DNA of 64,000 bases from Candidatus Cacconaster scatequi. GTDB lineage: Bacteria; Bacteroidota; Bacteroidia; Bacteroidales; UBA932. The notes below the pieces were generated by a model. The model saw only the letters and a list, made by a program, of their open reading frames with translations. It was not told the DNA's origin and made no database searches. Numbering within the stretch: the stretch's first letter is position 1; every line of letters begins with the position of its first letter. The translations under genes were made by a program, and so were the position numbers. The stretch is taken from NCBI GenBank assembly GCA_018065305.1, contig JAGHTO010000021.1:1-64000 (forward strand), read 5' to 3'. Shown here piece by piece: positions 37,821 to 48,495 of this stretch.

Positions 37821-40349
37821 ATGGATTTTGAAGAGAACGGTGGTAGGATAATACCTATCGACATTGAGAATGAAATGAAGAGCGCGTACATAGACTATTC
37901 TATGTCAGTCATCGTTGCGCGAGCTCTTCCTGACGTGCGTGACGGCCTCAAGCCTGTTCACCGCCGCGTCCTTTTCGGAATGAACAACTTGGGCGTGACG
38001 TATACCGGCGGAGTGAAGAAATCTGCCCGTATCGTCGGAGACGTGCTCGGTAAATATCACCCTCACGGAGATTCAAGCGTTTATGACGCGATGGCCAGAC
38101 TTGCCCAGCCGTGGAACTTGAGATATCCTCTCGTATTCGGGCAGGGTAACTTCGGTTCCATAGACGGAGACCCGGTTGCAGCAATGCGTTACACCGAGGC
38201 TAAACTTCAGAAACTGGCGGAAGAGATTCTTGCCGACCTGGACAAGGATACGGTTGATTTCAAACCGAATTTCGACGAATCCCTCCAGGAACCGACGGTA
38301 TTGCCCTGCAAGGCTCCGCTGCTTCTTATGAACGGAGCCAACGGCATCGCAGTCGGTATGGCCACGAATATGGCTCCGCACAATCTCACGGAAATCTGCA
38401 ACGCAACCTGCGCATATATCGACAACCCCGACATCACCATCGACGAACTGATGGAACACATCAAGGGTCCGGATTTCCCTACAGGGGGTATCATTCAAGG
38501 CCTCAAAGGCATACGCGATGCTTTCGAGACAGGTCGCGGGCGGATAGTCATACGTTCAAAGACAAACATTGAAGTGTCCGAAAACGGCCGTGAGACTATT
38601 GTAGTGAACGAGATTCCCTACGCCATCAACAAGCGCGAACTGATCGAAAAGATTGCCGAACTTGTTGAAGACAAGAAAATCGACGGCATTTCCTATATCA
38701 ATGACGAAAGCGACCGTGAAGGAATGAGAATCGTCATCAAGGTGAAACAGGGAGCCTCCTCAAACGTGGTTCTCAACACCCTGTTCAAGATGACGCCCCT
38801 TCAGTCAAGTTTTTCCGTCAACAACATCGCTCTCGTCGACGGGAAGCCGAGGCAGCTCAACCTCAAGCAGCTTATCAAGTATTTCGTCCGCCACAGGCAC
38901 GAAGTCGTGGTAAGACGCGCCAAATTCGATCTTGAAAAGGCAAAGAAGAGAGCCCATATCCTCGAAGGTCTGCTGAAGGCATTGGACATCATAGATGCAA
39001 TCATTGCCCTCATCCGCGCTTCCAAGACAGTTCTGGAGGCACGCGACGGCCTGATGGAGCAGTTCGGTTTCACACAGATTCAGGCAGATGCAATCGTGGA
39101 GATGCGTCTCCGCCAGCTGACAGGCCTTGAAAGAGAGAAACTGCAGGGCGAATATGACGAACTCCTCAAGCTGATTCAATATCTGGAGGATGTGCTCGCA
39201 AATGTTTCGATGCAGATGGACATCATCAAGAACGAGCTTCAGGAAATCAAGGAAAAATACGGTGACGAGCGTCGTACCGCCATCGAGGCGTCAGCCGAAG
39301 ACTTCAACCCCGAAGACTTCTATCCGGATGAAGACGTCGTTATAACCATCTCGCATTTCGGATACATCAAGCGGACCTCCCTCACCGAGTACAGGGCTCA
39401 GAACCGTGGAGGTGTCGGAGCGAAGGGCAGCACGACCCGCGACGAAGACTTCATCGAACATATCTATGTCGCCAATATGCACAGCACCCTGATGTTGTTC
39501 ACCCAGAGCGGCAAATGCTTCTGGATCAAGGTTTACGACATACCGGAAGGTGCAAAGGCTTCAAAGGGCCGCGCAATCCAGAATATTCTCAACCTTACTT
39601 CCGAGGATCGCATACAGGCTTATATCAACGTACGCAACCTCAAGGATGAGGAATTCATCAACAACCATTATGTTGTTCTTGCAACATCCAATGGAACCAT
39701 CAAGAAGACAGTCCTTGAGCAATACTCACGTCCGAAGGCCAACGGTATCATTGCCGTCAATCTGCGCGAGGGCGATTCCCTTATAGGAGCGGAACTCACG
39801 AGCGGCGACTGCGAGATACTTCTGGCCGGCCTCAAGGGCAGATGCTGCCGTTTCAACGAGGCGGATGCAAGGGCAATCGGCAGAAATTCCACAGGCGTGA
39901 GAGGTATCAGCGTGGATGATCCGGACAAGGTTGTAGGAATGGTATGCATAGACCCCGAACTTCAGCAGACTGACCCCAGAACGATACTGGTTGTCAGCGA
40001 AAACGGCTTCGGCAAACGTTCCGATCTTGACGAATACCGGAAGACAAACCGTGGAGGGAAAGGTGTCAAGACCATAAACATCACGGAAAAGACTGGCTCG
40101 CTTATAGCACTTAAGGGTGTAACTGATGATGACGACCTGATGATTATCAACAAGTCCGGCATAACGATAAGGATGCATGTAGCAGATATTAAGGTTGCCG
40201 GCAGAGCCACACAGGGTGTCAAGCTGATCAGCATTCGTGAAGGCGACGCGATTGCCGCCGTCTGTGTCGTGAACAAGTCGGATGAAGAATCGGAAACCAT
40301 TGAATCCGAGGAAACTCCAACAACAGAACAAACAACAATATCAGAATAA
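37821..40349 (+). CDS. gyrA: DNA gyrase subunit A
   Basis: 842 residues. Breakage-reunion domain with the catalytic tyrosine in [11 protein letters not shown], then a beta-pinwheel C-terminal domain with the GyrA-box-like [11 protein letters not shown]. The quinolone-determining region reads [19 protein letters not shown], keeping the serine and aspartate (E. coli S83, D87) tied to fluoroquinolone susceptibility. The acidic, Thr/Glu-rich tail is short. Confidence 0.98.
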   Translation: MDFEENGGRIIPIDIENEMKSAYIDYSMSVIVARALPDVRDGLKPVHRRVLFGMNNLGVTYTGGVKKSARIVGDVLGKYHPHGDSSVYDAMARLAQPWNLRYPLVFGQGNFGSIDGDPVAAMRYTEAKLQKLAEEILADLDKDTVDFKPNFDESLQEPTVLPCKAPLLLMNGANGIAVGMATNMAPHNLTEICNATCAYIDNPDITIDELMEHIKGPDFPTGGIIQGLKGIRDAFETGRGRIVIRSKTNIEVSENGRETIVVNEIPYAINKRELIEKIAELVEDKKIDGISYINDESDREGMRIVIKVKQGASSNVVLNTLFKMTPLQSSFSVNNIALVDGKPRQLNLKQLIKYFVRHRHEVVVRRAKFDLEKAKKRAHILEGLLKALDIIDAIIALIRASKTVLEARDGLMEQFGFTQIQADAIVEMRLRQLTGLEREKLQGEYDELLKLIQYLEDVLANVSMQMDIIKNELQEIKEKYGDERRTAIEASAEDFNPEDFYPDEDVVITISHFGYIKRTSLTEYRAQNRGGVGAKGSTTRDEDFIEHIYVANMHSTLMLFTQSGKCFWIKVYDIPEGAKASKGRAIQNILNLTSEDRIQAYINVRNLKDEEFINNHYVVLATSNGTIKKTVLEQYSRPKANGIIAVNLREGDSLIGAELTSGDCEILLAGLKGRCCRFNEADARAIGRNSTGVRGISVDDPDKVVGMVCIDPELQQTDPRTILVVSENGFGKRSDLDEYRKTNRGGKGVKTINITEKTGSLIALKGVTDDDDLMIINKSGITIRMHVADIKVAGRATQGVKLISIREGDAIAAVCVVNKSDEESETIESEETPTTEQTTISE

Positions 40350-40367
40350 GGAACTCACAATTAAAAA

Positions 40368-41681
40368 TTGAAAATCATGAAAAAGATTTTAGTATTGGCC
40401 ACACTTCTGGCAATGACCTTCTCCTCCGTTGTTGCCCAGGAAGTCACAAAAGCACAAAAGGCCATTGACAAAGCGGAGGCCGCCACAAAGGATCCGAAGA
40501 AAGCCGCGAAACCGGCAACCTGGATCACTCTTGCCGAAGAATATCTGAAGGCATACGACCAGCCCGCAGAGAATCTCCTCACAGGATCCACTCAGGTTCA
40601 GATTAAAACTCTGATAGGCGATCAGAAAGTTTTAAATACCCGCGAGCAGAAATGCACGGACGGCGTTTACACTGTTGACACTTATGCAGACAAAGACCTG
40701 TTCTACAATGGAAACGGCGGTCTCGATTTCTGGGTGGTAACAAAACCAGTCGCTCAGGGGGACCTTCTCGGCAATGCCGTGAAAGCGCTGGAAGAGGCCA
40801 CAAAGGTTGATCCCAAGAACAGCAAGAAAGACAAAATCACTGAAATCTACAACAAGCTTCACGATCGTTACAACACCGAAGCCTTTGCCTTCTATCAGAT
40901 GGGCGATCTCAACAGGTCAAGCGTACTTTTCGACACTTCAGCGAAAGTATTCGAGAATATGGGCAAAGTTGACACGATGAGCATCTATTACAGCGCCTAT
41001 ATGTCAATGATTACCAAGAACAACCCGGCTGCAATCAAGAATTTCAGGCGCTGCGTCGACCTCGGTTTCTATCAGGAAGGCAACGTATTCTCAAATCTTG
41101 CCGACATCTATCGTCAGGAGCAAGACACCACTTCCTGGAAAGCGACTCTTGAAGAGGGCTTCAAGGCTTATCCCAACAGTCAGGGCGTTCTGATAGGTCT
41201 TATCAACCTCTATCGCGAAACAAAGGAAGACCCCAACAAGATTTTTGAATTCATCCATTCCGCACAGCAGAACGAACCCACAAATGCAAGTCTTTACTAT
41301 GTTGAGGGAGACGTTTACAAACAGCTCGGAGACGTTGAAAAAGCTGTCGCCTTCTACAACAAGTCTTCCGAAATTGACCCCAATTATGTGTTCGGCACTC
41401 TCGGCGTAGGTATGCTTTATTATGACAAGGCCATCGAAATCCAGGATCTAGCCTCACAGGAAGTTGATGATGCAAAATATATGCAACTCAACAACCAGAT
41501 GGAAGAGACTCTTGCAAAGGCTATAGAGCCCTTCAGCAAGACTTTTGAAAAAACTTCTGATAACGAAATCAAGGCTGCCGTGGCCGAGTATCTCAAGAAC
41601 ATCTATTTCCGTCTTCGTGACAAGGATGCTTCTTATCAGTCCCTCTACGAGAAATACAACAACTTCCTTAAGGGAGAATAA
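40368..41681 (+). CDS. Exported tetratricopeptide repeat protein
   Basis: 437 residues. Signal peptide (MKIMKKILVLATLLAMTFSSVVAQ; the second Met at 40377 is an alternative start). An Ala/Lys-rich segment follows, then several TPR-like helix pairs: RSSVLFDTSAKVFENMGKVDTMSIYYSAYM and EPTNASLYYVEGDVYKQLGDVEKAVAFYNKSSEIDPN. Likely a periplasmic scaffold. It follows gyrA by 18 nt and has a strong terminator. Confidence 0.85.
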   Translation: MKIMKKILVLATLLAMTFSSVVAQEVTKAQKAIDKAEAATKDPKKAAKPATWITLAEEYLKAYDQPAENLLTGSTQVQIKTLIGDQKVLNTREQKCTDGVYTVDTYADKDLFYNGNGGLDFWVVTKPVAQGDLLGNAVKALEEATKVDPKNSKKDKITEIYNKLHDRYNTEAFAFYQMGDLNRSSVLFDTSAKVFENMGKVDTMSIYYSAYMSMITKNNPAAIKNFRRCVDLGFYQEGNVFSNLADIYRQEQDTTSWKATLEEGFKAYPNSQGVLIGLINLYRETKEDPNKIFEFIHSAQQNEPTNASLYYVEGDVYKQLGDVEKAVAFYNKSSEIDPNYVFGTLGVGMLYYDKAIEIQDLASQEVDDAKYMQLNNQMEETLAKAIEPFSKTFEKTSDNEIKAAVAEYLKNIYFRLRDKDASYQSLYEKYNNFLKGE

Positions 41682-41705
41682 AATCCGGGAAATTGTATCA
41701 ATATG

Positions 41706-41742
41706 GTTCAGCATAGCGGAAACGTTATGCTGAACTTTTTTT
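41706..41742 (+). terminator. Terminator after the TPR gene
   Basis: GTTCAGCATA and TATGCTGAAC form a perfect 10-bp stem with a 10-nt loop, followed by TTTTTTT. It sits directly before the promoter box of the next gene. Confidence 0.92.
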
Positions 41743-41743
41743 G

Positions 41744-41751
41744 TATATTTG
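41744..41751 (+). promoter_or_regulatory. Promoter -7 box of the HAD-NUDIX gene (leaderless geometry)
   Basis: TATATTTG, a full match, ending only 5 nt before the ATG at 41757. Transcription should begin at or almost at the start codon. Confidence 0.6.
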
Positions 41752-41756
41752 CGTAT

Positions 41757-42977
41757 ATGCAGGGCAATCTGAAACAACTGGTGATGTTCGATATGGACGG
41801 AGTCCTTCTGGATTCCATGCCAAAGCATAGCATTGCCTGGACACAAGCGCTCAAGGAGCAGGGCATTGACATTGAGCCCGACTTCATCTATCTGAACGAA
41901 GGACGTACGGGAAAGGACCTGATTGAACTCATCGGAAAGCATACAGACCGAAATCTGGACTGGACGTCGGTTTATCAAAGGAAAACGGAGATATTCAAAC
42001 AGCTCGGAGGTGCCTGTCCTATGGCTGGAACTCTGGATGTCTTGAAGGAAATCCGGAAATGCGGAGCAAGGTCGACAGTCGTGACCGGCTCGGGTCACAG
42101 CAATCTGAAGGAGATTCTTGAAGGGTTCTACCCTTCCCTGCTGGATCACGAAAATATGGTGACGGCCTACGATACCGAACGTGGAAAGCCATATCCGGAC
42201 CCCTATCTTGAAGGGTTGAGAAAGACAGGAACTCCGGCCGGGAAGGCAATTGTCATAGAGAACGCGCCCCTGGGAATACAGGCGGCACACGGAGCCGGAT
42301 GTTTTGTGATAGCCGTCAATACCGGCATCCTGCCCGACTCAGTCCTGTGGAATGCAGGCGCGGATATCGTATTCCATTCAATGGCCGAACTCGCACCTGC
42401 AATACACCGATTCCTTCAGACAGGAAGCGAACCGGGATTATGGAAGACGAAAAGCAGCGGATATCTTATCAAAAGGCCCTGGCTTACGGCGAGAAAGGAC
42501 CACGTCGTACTCCCGGACGGCCACGAGAATCCCGAACACTGGGTAATAGAGTACTCCGACTGGGTAAATGTCATAGCCATAACAACTGACGGAGAATTCG
42601 TCTTCGAACGGCAATACAGGCACGGCCTCGGAATCGTGGAATATGAGATATGTGCCGGTGTCATCGAAGAAGGCGAGACCCCGATTGAAGCCGCAAAACG
42701 GGAACTTCTGGAAGAGACGGGTTACTGCGGAGGAGAATGGTCCCTTGAGATGGTTACCTGCCAGAACCCCAGTGTATGCAGCAACCTCACATACTGTTTC
42801 ATTGCCCGTGGAGTCGAGTTTGCCTCCGGCCAGAATCTCGACTATACCGAAGATATCTCGGTACACCTCCTTTCCGCAAAAGAGGTTCATTCGCTATTGA
42901 AGGCGGACAAGCTCAAACAAGCGCTTATGACCGCCCCTCTGTGGAAATATTTCGCAGAGAATCCGCTTACAGAATAA
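41757..42977 (+). CDS. Fusion of HAD phosphatase and NUDIX hydrolase
   Basis: 406 residues from the ATG at 41757. The N-terminal half (about 1-215) is a beta-phosphoglucomutase/Gph-type HAD hydrolase: motif I DMDGVLLDS, motif II TVVTGSG, and a later basic/acidic segment with GKPYPDPYLEG. The C-terminal half (about 230-400) is an ADP-ribose-pyrophosphatase-like NUDIX domain, with a canonical Nudix box at about 301-323 (G-x5-E-x7-RELLEETG). The pair could act in sequence on a nucleoside diphosphate sugar and its sugar phosphate product. The next gene is galM, so carbohydrate salvage fits; this is inference. Confidence 0.9.
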   Translation: MQGNLKQLVMFDMDGVLLDSMPKHSIAWTQALKEQGIDIEPDFIYLNEGRTGKDLIELIGKHTDRNLDWTSVYQRKTEIFKQLGGACPMAGTLDVLKEIRKCGARSTVVTGSGHSNLKEILEGFYPSLLDHENMVTAYDTERGKPYPDPYLEGLRKTGTPAGKAIVIENAPLGIQAAHGAGCFVIAVNTGILPDSVLWNAGADIVFHSMAELAPAIHRFLQTGSEPGLWKTKSSGYLIKRPWLTARKDHVVLPDGHENPEHWVIEYSDWVNVIAITTDGEFVFERQYRHGLGIVEYEICAGVIEEGETPIEAAKRELLEETGYCGGEWSLEMVTCQNPSVCSNLTYCFIARGVEFASGQNLDYTEDISVHLLSAKEVHSLLKADKLKQALMTAPLWKYFAENPLTE

Positions 42978-42993
42978 TCTAATACACAAAGAT

Positions 42994-44022
42994 ATGATCA
43001 AAACAGAAGACATCAGACTCTTCAGTCTTGCAAACGAATCCGGTTCCGAAGTGATACTCTCAAATCTGGGAGCCGGAATAGTATCGATTGTCGTTCCGGA
43101 CAGAAACGGTAATCTTGCAGATGTTGCACTCGGATACAAGTCCCCCGCATCATACTGCTGCGACGGTCCCTGTATGGGTAAAGTCCCCGGAAGATTTGCA
43201 AACAGAATTTCCGACGGCAAGTTCACACTCGACGGAAAGGAATACACTCTGGCAGTAAACAACGGCAAAAACCACCTTCACGGAGGCCCGGACGGGGAAT
43301 CCTTCGCAAACAGACTCTGGAAAGCCGAACAACTTGACGACGCTGTCAAATTTACTCTTGACAGTCCGGATGGAGACGCTTCCTACCCCGGCAATCTTCA
43401 CGTCGAAGCGCTGTATCAATGGAGTTCCGACAACAAACTCACCCTGACGCTCACAGCCACGACAGACAGCAGGACAATAGTGAACCTGACGAACCACGCA
43501 TATTTCAATCTCAAGGGAGAAAATGCCGGTGACGTCACCGACCATATCCTGAAACTGAATGCTTCCCGCTTTCTGCAGACCGACACTACCCTGATTCCGG
43601 TGGGAGAACCTGCTCCGGTGGCCGGTACGCCGATGGACTTCACTGCCCCGAAAATGATAGGAAAAGATATCAAATCCGATTTCGAACCGCTTGAAATCGG
43701 AAAAGGATATGACCACTGCTTTGTCGTTGACAATTATAAGGAAGGGACGTTACAGAAAGTCGCCGAACTCTCCGAACAGTCGACGGGACGGAGACTTGAA
43801 GTCTACACGGATGCTCCGGGCATTCAGGTTTATACAGGAAACTACCTGGACGGATGTCCTGAATCAAAAAGTGGAAGGAACTACAGGGATTATGACGGCG
43901 TGGCCCTTGAATGCCAGTATTTCCCCGACTCGCCGAACCGGCCGGATTTTCCTTTCAAGCCGATATCCAGGGGCGATCTCTTCAAAAACACCATCGTGTT
44001 CGCTTTCAGTTATTTCGAATAA
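42994..44022 (+). CDS. galM: Aldose 1-epimerase (galactose mutarotase)
   Basis: 342 residues. Active-site histidines lie in GKNHLHGG and LTNHAYFNL, and the catalytic glutamate in VALECQYFPDSPN. It interconverts alpha and beta anomers of hexoses before phosphorylation. No signal peptide, so cytoplasmic. 16 nt after the HAD-NUDIX gene; its 3' end overlaps the small convergent gene below by 13 nt. Confidence 0.95.
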   Translation: MIKTEDIRLFSLANESGSEVILSNLGAGIVSIVVPDRNGNLADVALGYKSPASYCCDGPCMGKVPGRFANRISDGKFTLDGKEYTLAVNNGKNHLHGGPDGESFANRLWKAEQLDDAVKFTLDSPDGDASYPGNLHVEALYQWSSDNKLTLTLTATTDSRTIVNLTNHAYFNLKGENAGDVTDHILKLNASRFLQTDTTLIPVGEPAPVAGTPMDFTAPKMIGKDIKSDFEPLEIGKGYDHCFVVDNYKEGTLQKVAELSEQSTGRRLEVYTDAPGIQVYTGNYLDGCPESKSGRNYRDYDGVALECQYFPDSPNRPDFPFKPISRGDLFKNTIVFAFSYFE

Positions 44023-44159
44023 TGACTGAAGCCTTTTGAGACCATGTCCACGACGTGATCCCAGCGGAGAATTATACCGATGACACATATCAACGAAAGC
44101 CAGATGAAGGCCTTTGATGTGTCGGACTGAGCTCTGTACCAATCAAGTATCTTTTTCAT
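44010..44159 (-). CDS. Small single-helix membrane protein
   Basis: 49 residues on the minus strand: MKKILDWYRAQSDTSKAFIW, then the helix LSLICVIGIILRW and a short polar tail. It is too short for most gene finders, but a full TAnnTTTG box (TAACTTTG, 44171 to 44164) lies 4 nt before the ATG and the layout (basic N-terminus, one helix) is coherent. It overlaps the galM end by 13 nt. No named family is claimed. Confidence 0.6.
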   Translation of the reverse strand: MKKILDWYRAQSDTSKAFIWLSLICVIGIILRWDHVVDMVSKGFSHYSK

Positions 44160-44163
44160 ACCG

Positions 44164-44171
44164 CAAAGTTA
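44164..44171 (-). promoter_or_regulatory. Promoter -7 box of the small membrane protein (leaderless geometry)
   Basis: Minus-strand TAACTTTG, with 4 nt to the ATG at 44159. Confidence 0.5.
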
Positions 44172-44189
44172 TAAAAAAACGAGAAAGCA

Positions 44190-45017
44190 ATGGACACTAA
44201 TATTCAGTTGATAGACCAGGCCGTAGAATATATCAAAGCCCAACCCGGATTTGAAAAGCCGGAATTCGGCATAATTCTCGGCAGCGGACTGGGCCGCTTG
44301 GGAGACGAGATTGAGGCTACTGCTATCCTGCCCTACTCCGACATCCCCAATTTCTGTAAGGCTACCGCATTGGGGCACAAAGGCAATCTTATCCTTGGAA
44401 CTCTTTCCGGAAAGCCGGTTGTGGCGATGCAGGGCCGTTTCCATTATTATGAGGGGCACTCGATGCAGAATGCCACCCTGCCTGTGCGGGTGATGAAGAG
44501 ACTGGGCGTCGGAACGATGCTCATTTCCAATGCTGCCGGCGGACTCAACACCGATTTCAAGGTCGGTGACCTGATGGTTATCGAGGACCATATCAGTTTT
44601 CTCCCCAACCCGCTCATAGGAGAAAATTTGTCCGAATTCGGCGAACGGTTCCCCGATATGACCTGCGCGTATGACAAGGAACTGATTTCCGCGGCAGAGA
44701 AGATTGCCTCAAAGCTCGGCATCAGAGTGCAAAAAGGAATCTATGTCGCCGGAACCGGCCCTTCATACGAAACCCCTGCCGAAGTGAGATTCTTCAGGAT
44801 GATAGGCGGCGACGCTGTGGGAATGTCAACGGTTCACGAGGTGATTACGGCGCGGCACTGTGGGATGCGCGTGTTTGCAATGTCAGTAATATCCAATATG
44901 TCCAATGACACCACGGAAAGCAGGGTACTCAATGATGCCGACGACGTGATTCGGGCGGCAGACATCGCCGGAGAGAATATGTCGGCAATATTCAAAGGCA
45001 TTATGGAGTCATTCTAA
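44190..45017 (+). CDS. Purine-nucleoside phosphorylase (trimeric PNP type)
   Basis: 275 residues with the trimeric PNP landmarks: GSGLG near residue 30, GRFHYYEGH, NAAGG, GPSYETPAE, GMSTVHEV and a final SNMSND. It phosphorolyses (deoxy)guanosine/inosine to base and (deoxy)ribose 1-phosphate. The next gene encodes an MtnA-like isomerase, so an alternative substrate such as methylthioadenosine must be considered. A weak promoter TATCTTTT lies at 44148-44155. Confidence 0.9.
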   Translation: MDTNIQLIDQAVEYIKAQPGFEKPEFGIILGSGLGRLGDEIEATAILPYSDIPNFCKATALGHKGNLILGTLSGKPVVAMQGRFHYYEGHSMQNATLPVRVMKRLGVGTMLISNAAGGLNTDFKVGDLMVIEDHISFLPNPLIGENLSEFGERFPDMTCAYDKELISAAEKIASKLGIRVQKGIYVAGTGPSYETPAEVRFFRMIGGDAVGMSTVHEVITARHCGMRVFAMSVISNMSNDTTESRVLNDADDVIRAADIAGENMSAIFKGIMESF

Positions 45018-45031
45018 CAATCCGTATCTTT

Positions 45032-46105
45032 ATGATTGATAATATATTCCCCTTTGATTCAGTGGAACTCGCCCCGAATGGAAGAGAGGTTGTGATTCTT
45101 GACCAGACTCTCCTCCCCAATCAGGAGAAGTTCCTGCATCTGACAAGTGCGGAACAAATTTTCTATGCGATTACCCTTCTCAAGGTGCGTGGGGCTTCGG
45201 CAATAGGCATAGCCGCCGCAATGGGACTGGCCGTAAGCATAAACAGATACCGCACGAGGAAAGTTGAAGAGCTTGAAAAGGAATTCCTCCGAATCAAAAG
45301 TTATCTCTATATATGTCGTCCCACTGCGGTGAACCTGATGTGGACTCTTGACAGAATGGAGAAACGTTTCTATGAGATTCTTGCGGAATATGACAGAAAC
45401 AGTCCCGATTACATCCGTAATATCAAGGCCGCTCTTTTGAGGGAAGCCACCGCAATCAAGGATGAAAATATAGCAATGTGCCTCCGGATTGCAGAAAACG
45501 GTTTCTCGCTCCTGAAAAATGGTTCTGTAATATTGACACACTGCAATGCAGGTCACCTTTCCGCATCAAGATACGGCACAGCATTGGGGCCGATATACCT
45601 GGCACATCAGAAAGGATTGTCGCCCAAAGTGTATGTCGACGAAACAAGACCGCTCCTTCAGGGCGCCCGACTCACTTCCTATGAGCTTCAGAAAGCCGGA
45701 GTGGATGCCACTTTGCTTTGTGACAACGCAGTGGCATCACTGATGCAGGAACACAAAATCGATTTCGTATTTGCAGGAGCTGACAGGATTGCGGCAAACG
45801 GAGACACGGCGAACAAGATAGGAACAAGTTCCCTTGCCGTGCTGGCATCTTATTACAAGGTGCCGTTCTATATCCTTGCCACATCCAGTACAATCGATCC
45901 CAAATGTCCGACCGGAAGTGAAATAGTAATCGAGCAGAGACCTTCATATGAGGTCACCGACATGTATTTCGGAAAGACTACCGCACCCAAGGGAATGGAC
46001 GTATATAACCCTGCATTTGACATAACTCCGGCAAAACTGATAAAAGGGATAATCACGGAAAAAGGAATAGTACGGCCCGGAAGGCTTAAAACTCTTTTCA
46101 AGTGA
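45032..46105 (+). CDS. mtnA: MtnA-type aldose 1-phosphate isomerase
   Basis: 357 residues of the eIF-2B-alpha-like family: RGASAIGIAAAMGL, the catalytic cysteine in THCNAGHLSASRYGTALG, the catalytic aspartate in GADRIAANGDTANKIGTSSLA. Named members isomerise 5-methylthioribose 1-phosphate; relatives act on ribose 1,5-bisphosphate or 5-deoxyribose 1-phosphate. No other methionine-salvage gene is nearby, so the true substrate is open. Ends by overlapping the next start (TGATG at 46103-46107). Confidence 0.88.
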   Translation: MIDNIFPFDSVELAPNGREVVILDQTLLPNQEKFLHLTSAEQIFYAITLLKVRGASAIGIAAAMGLAVSINRYRTRKVEELEKEFLRIKSYLYICRPTAVNLMWTLDRMEKRFYEILAEYDRNSPDYIRNIKAALLREATAIKDENIAMCLRIAENGFSLLKNGSVILTHCNAGHLSASRYGTALGPIYLAHQKGLSPKVYVDETRPLLQGARLTSYELQKAGVDATLLCDNAVASLMQEHKIDFVFAGADRIAANGDTANKIGTSSLAVLASYYKVPFYILATSSTIDPKCPTGSEIVIEQRPSYEVTDMYFGKTTAPKGMDVYNPAFDITPAKLIKGIITEKGIVRPGRLKTLFK

Positions 46106-46890
46106 TGGTCAGGTTCGTGAGTCTTTCAAGCGGAAGCAGCGGAAACTGCTATTATTTCGGAAATGAACGGAAATCGATTCTGATAGATGTCGGAATCGGT
46201 GCCAGATCCATAAAGAAAAGGCTTCTGAATTACGACATACCGGTAGAGAACATATCTGCAATTTTTGTAACACACGACCATTTCGACCACATAAAGAGCC
46301 TCGGTACCTTCTCCGAACGGTACAACGTTCCCGTTTACGCCACCCGTAGGCTGCACAAAGCTCTCCGGCATAACTTCTGCATCGGAGACAGACTCGCCGG
46401 AAATGAAAGGTATCTTGTCGAGAACCAGCTCAACGATGTCGACGGGATAAAAGTCATTCCTTTCGAGGTGCCGCACGACGCCACCCAGACTGTCGGATAC
46501 CATATCGATTTTGACAGCTGTCTCATAACAGTAATGACAGATATCGGCGCCGTTACCGAGGACGCCGTAAGATATGCCGGAAAGGCCTGCCACTTGATTG
46601 CGGAATCAAATTATGATATTGATATGCTGATGACCGGAGGCTATCCCAGGGAGTTGAAAGAAAGAATAATGATGGGTAACGGTCATCTCTCGAACGACCA
46701 GAACAGCCATCTCCTGCGGATGTGCAACCATCCTGGATTGAAAGATGTCTTTCTATGTCATCTCAGCGGCAACAACAACACTCCGCAGAGAGCGTATGAC
46801 ATAGCAAAAGCGACGCTTTCGGCCATCGGCTCTCAAGCATCGCTTCACTGTCTTCCCCGAAGTGAATCTTCGGAGCTGTTCGAATTCTGA
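46105..46890 (+). CDS. MBL-fold metallo-hydrolase (YycJ-like)
   Basis: 261 residues from the ATG at 46105, overlapping the mtnA stop by one base. Metallo-beta-lactamase fold with the metal motif THDHFDHIKS, LSSGSSGNCYYFG at the N-terminus, and later ITVMTDIGAVTEDA, AESNYDIDML and LCHLSGNNNTPQ. YycJ/WalJ-type members are thought to be 5'-3' nucleases linked to DNA repair, although the family is broad. Confidence 0.9.
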   Translation: MVRFVSLSSGSSGNCYYFGNERKSILIDVGIGARSIKKRLLNYDIPVENISAIFVTHDHFDHIKSLGTFSERYNVPVYATRRLHKALRHNFCIGDRLAGNERYLVENQLNDVDGIKVIPFEVPHDATQTVGYHIDFDSCLITVMTDIGAVTEDAVRYAGKACHLIAESNYDIDMLMTGGYPRELKERIMMGNGHLSNDQNSHLLRMCNHPGLKDVFLCHLSGNNNTPQRAYDIAKATLSAIGSQASLHCLPRSESSELFEF

Positions 46891-48435
46891 TTATTTCGCG
46901 AAAGCCACGCTGCGGGTTTCACGGATAACCGTAATCTTGACCTGACCGGGATAGGTCATCTCGTCCTGTATTGTCTTTGCAATATCTGCAGAGAGCTGCT
47001 CGCACTGGGCATCGGTCACTTCTTCAGCCCCTACAATCACTCTCAATTCGCGACCTGCCTGGATAGCGTAAGTTTTTGTTACGCCAGGATGGGAAAGTGC
47101 GATGTTTTCCATATCCTTGAGCCTCTTGATATATGACTCGATCACTTCGCGGCGGGCTCCGGGACGGGCTCCGGAAATAGCATCGGCCACAAGCACGAGG
47201 GGAGCAATGATTGACTGCATCTCAACCTCTTCGTGATGAGAGCCGATTGCATTGCAGATGTCGGGCTTCTCCTTATATTGTTCGGCTACTTTCATACCGA
47301 GAAGTGCGTGGGGAAGTTCAGCATCCTCTTCGCAAACCTTTCCTATGTCGTGGAGCAGACCGGCACGTTTGGCCGCCTTGGCATTCAGACCCAGTTCAGA
47401 GGCCATTGTTGCACAGATATTCGCCACCTCGCGGGAGTGTTGCAAAAGGTTCTGGCCGTAAGAGCTGCGGTATTTCATACGTCCGATAAGACGTACCAGT
47501 TCCGAATGAAGACCGTGTATGCCGAGATCGATGCACGTTCTTTTTCCGGTTTCCATAATCTCGTCATCAAGCTGCTTCTTGACCTTTTCAACCACTTCCT
47601 CGATACGGGCTGGATGTATACGGCCATCAGTGACAAGCTGGTGAAGAGCCAGCCTTGCTACTTCACGGCGAATAGGGTCAAAAGCGGACAGCAGAATCGC
47701 TTCCGGAGTGTCATCAACGACAATCTCTACGCCCGTAGCCGCTTCCAGGGCCCTGATGTTCCTGCCTTCGCGGCCGATGATACGGCCTTTGACCTCATCG
47801 TTGTCTATATTGAAAACCGTGACAGCATTTTCAATGGCAGTCTCTGCGGCTGTCCTCTGGATGGTGTTGATGACAATTCTCTTTGCCTCCTTATTGGCAT
47901 TCAGCCGGGCCTCATCCATCACATCATTGATGTAGGACATAGCCTGAGTTCTCGCCTCGGCCTTCATGGAATCCACAAGCTGATTTTTAGCCTCCTCAGC
48001 GGTCATGCCGGCAACTTCCTCCAGTTTTTCAATCACCTTGCCGCGAAGTTTCTCGTATTCTTCGCTTTTCTTTGAGACAATCTCCATCTGGACTTTCAGA
48101 TTTTCCTTGATGGAGTCAATGTCCTTCTGTTTGCGTCCCATTTCAGCATTCTGCTGATTGAGAGCCAGTTCTCTTTGTTTCAATTTATTTTCAAGCTGCT
48201 GCGCCTGAGCGTTGCGTTCATTGATATAGGCCTCATGTTCCCCTTTCAACTGGAGGAATTTCTCCTTGGCCTGAAAAATCTTCTCTTTTTTGATTGCTTC
48301 GCCCTGTGCTTCAGCGTTGCGGATTATTTCATCCTTCTTATTGCCGAGAATATACTTTCTGACAGCGATATAAACCAGAATGGCCACAGCCGCGGATACA
48401 ATGGCCGTGATGATGATTGTTGTAATTGTAGACAT
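46891..48435 (-). CDS. rny: Ribonuclease Y
   Basis: 514 residues: an N-terminal membrane helix (about 5-27), a long coiled coil (about 40-190), a KH RNA-binding domain ([31 protein letters not shown]) and an HD catalytic domain (LLHDIGKV, then GSHHEE). It starts mRNA decay from the inner membrane. The upstream gap holds the 6S-like RNA and zapA on the same strand. Confidence 0.97.
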   Translation of the reverse strand: MSTITTIIITAIVSAAVAILVYIAVRKYILGNKKDEIIRNAEAQGEAIKKEKIFQAKEKFLQLKGEHEAYINERNAQAQQLENKLKQRELALNQQNAEMGRKQKDIDSIKENLKVQMEIVSKKSEEYEKLRGKVIEKLEEVAGMTAEEAKNQLVDSMKAEARTQAMSYINDVMDEARLNANKEAKRIVINTIQRTAAETAIENAVTVFNIDNDEVKGRIIGREGRNIRALEAATGVEIVVDDTPEAILLSAFDPIRREVARLALHQLVTDGRIHPARIEEVVEKVKKQLDDEIMETGKRTCIDLGIHGLHSELVRLIGRMKYRSSYGQNLLQHSREVANICATMASELGLNAKAAKRAGLLHDIGKVCEEDAELPHALLGMKVAEQYKEKPDICNAIGSHHEEVEMQSIIAPLVLVADAISGARPGARREVIESYIKRLKDMENIALSHPGVTKTYAIQAGRELRVIVGAEEVTDAQCEQLSADIAKTIQDEMTYPGQVKITVIRETRSVAFAK

Positions 48436-48495
48436 TTTGTGTAAGTATATATGTTGTTGATAATGTTGCCATATTTACTTACAATCAACAGAAAA

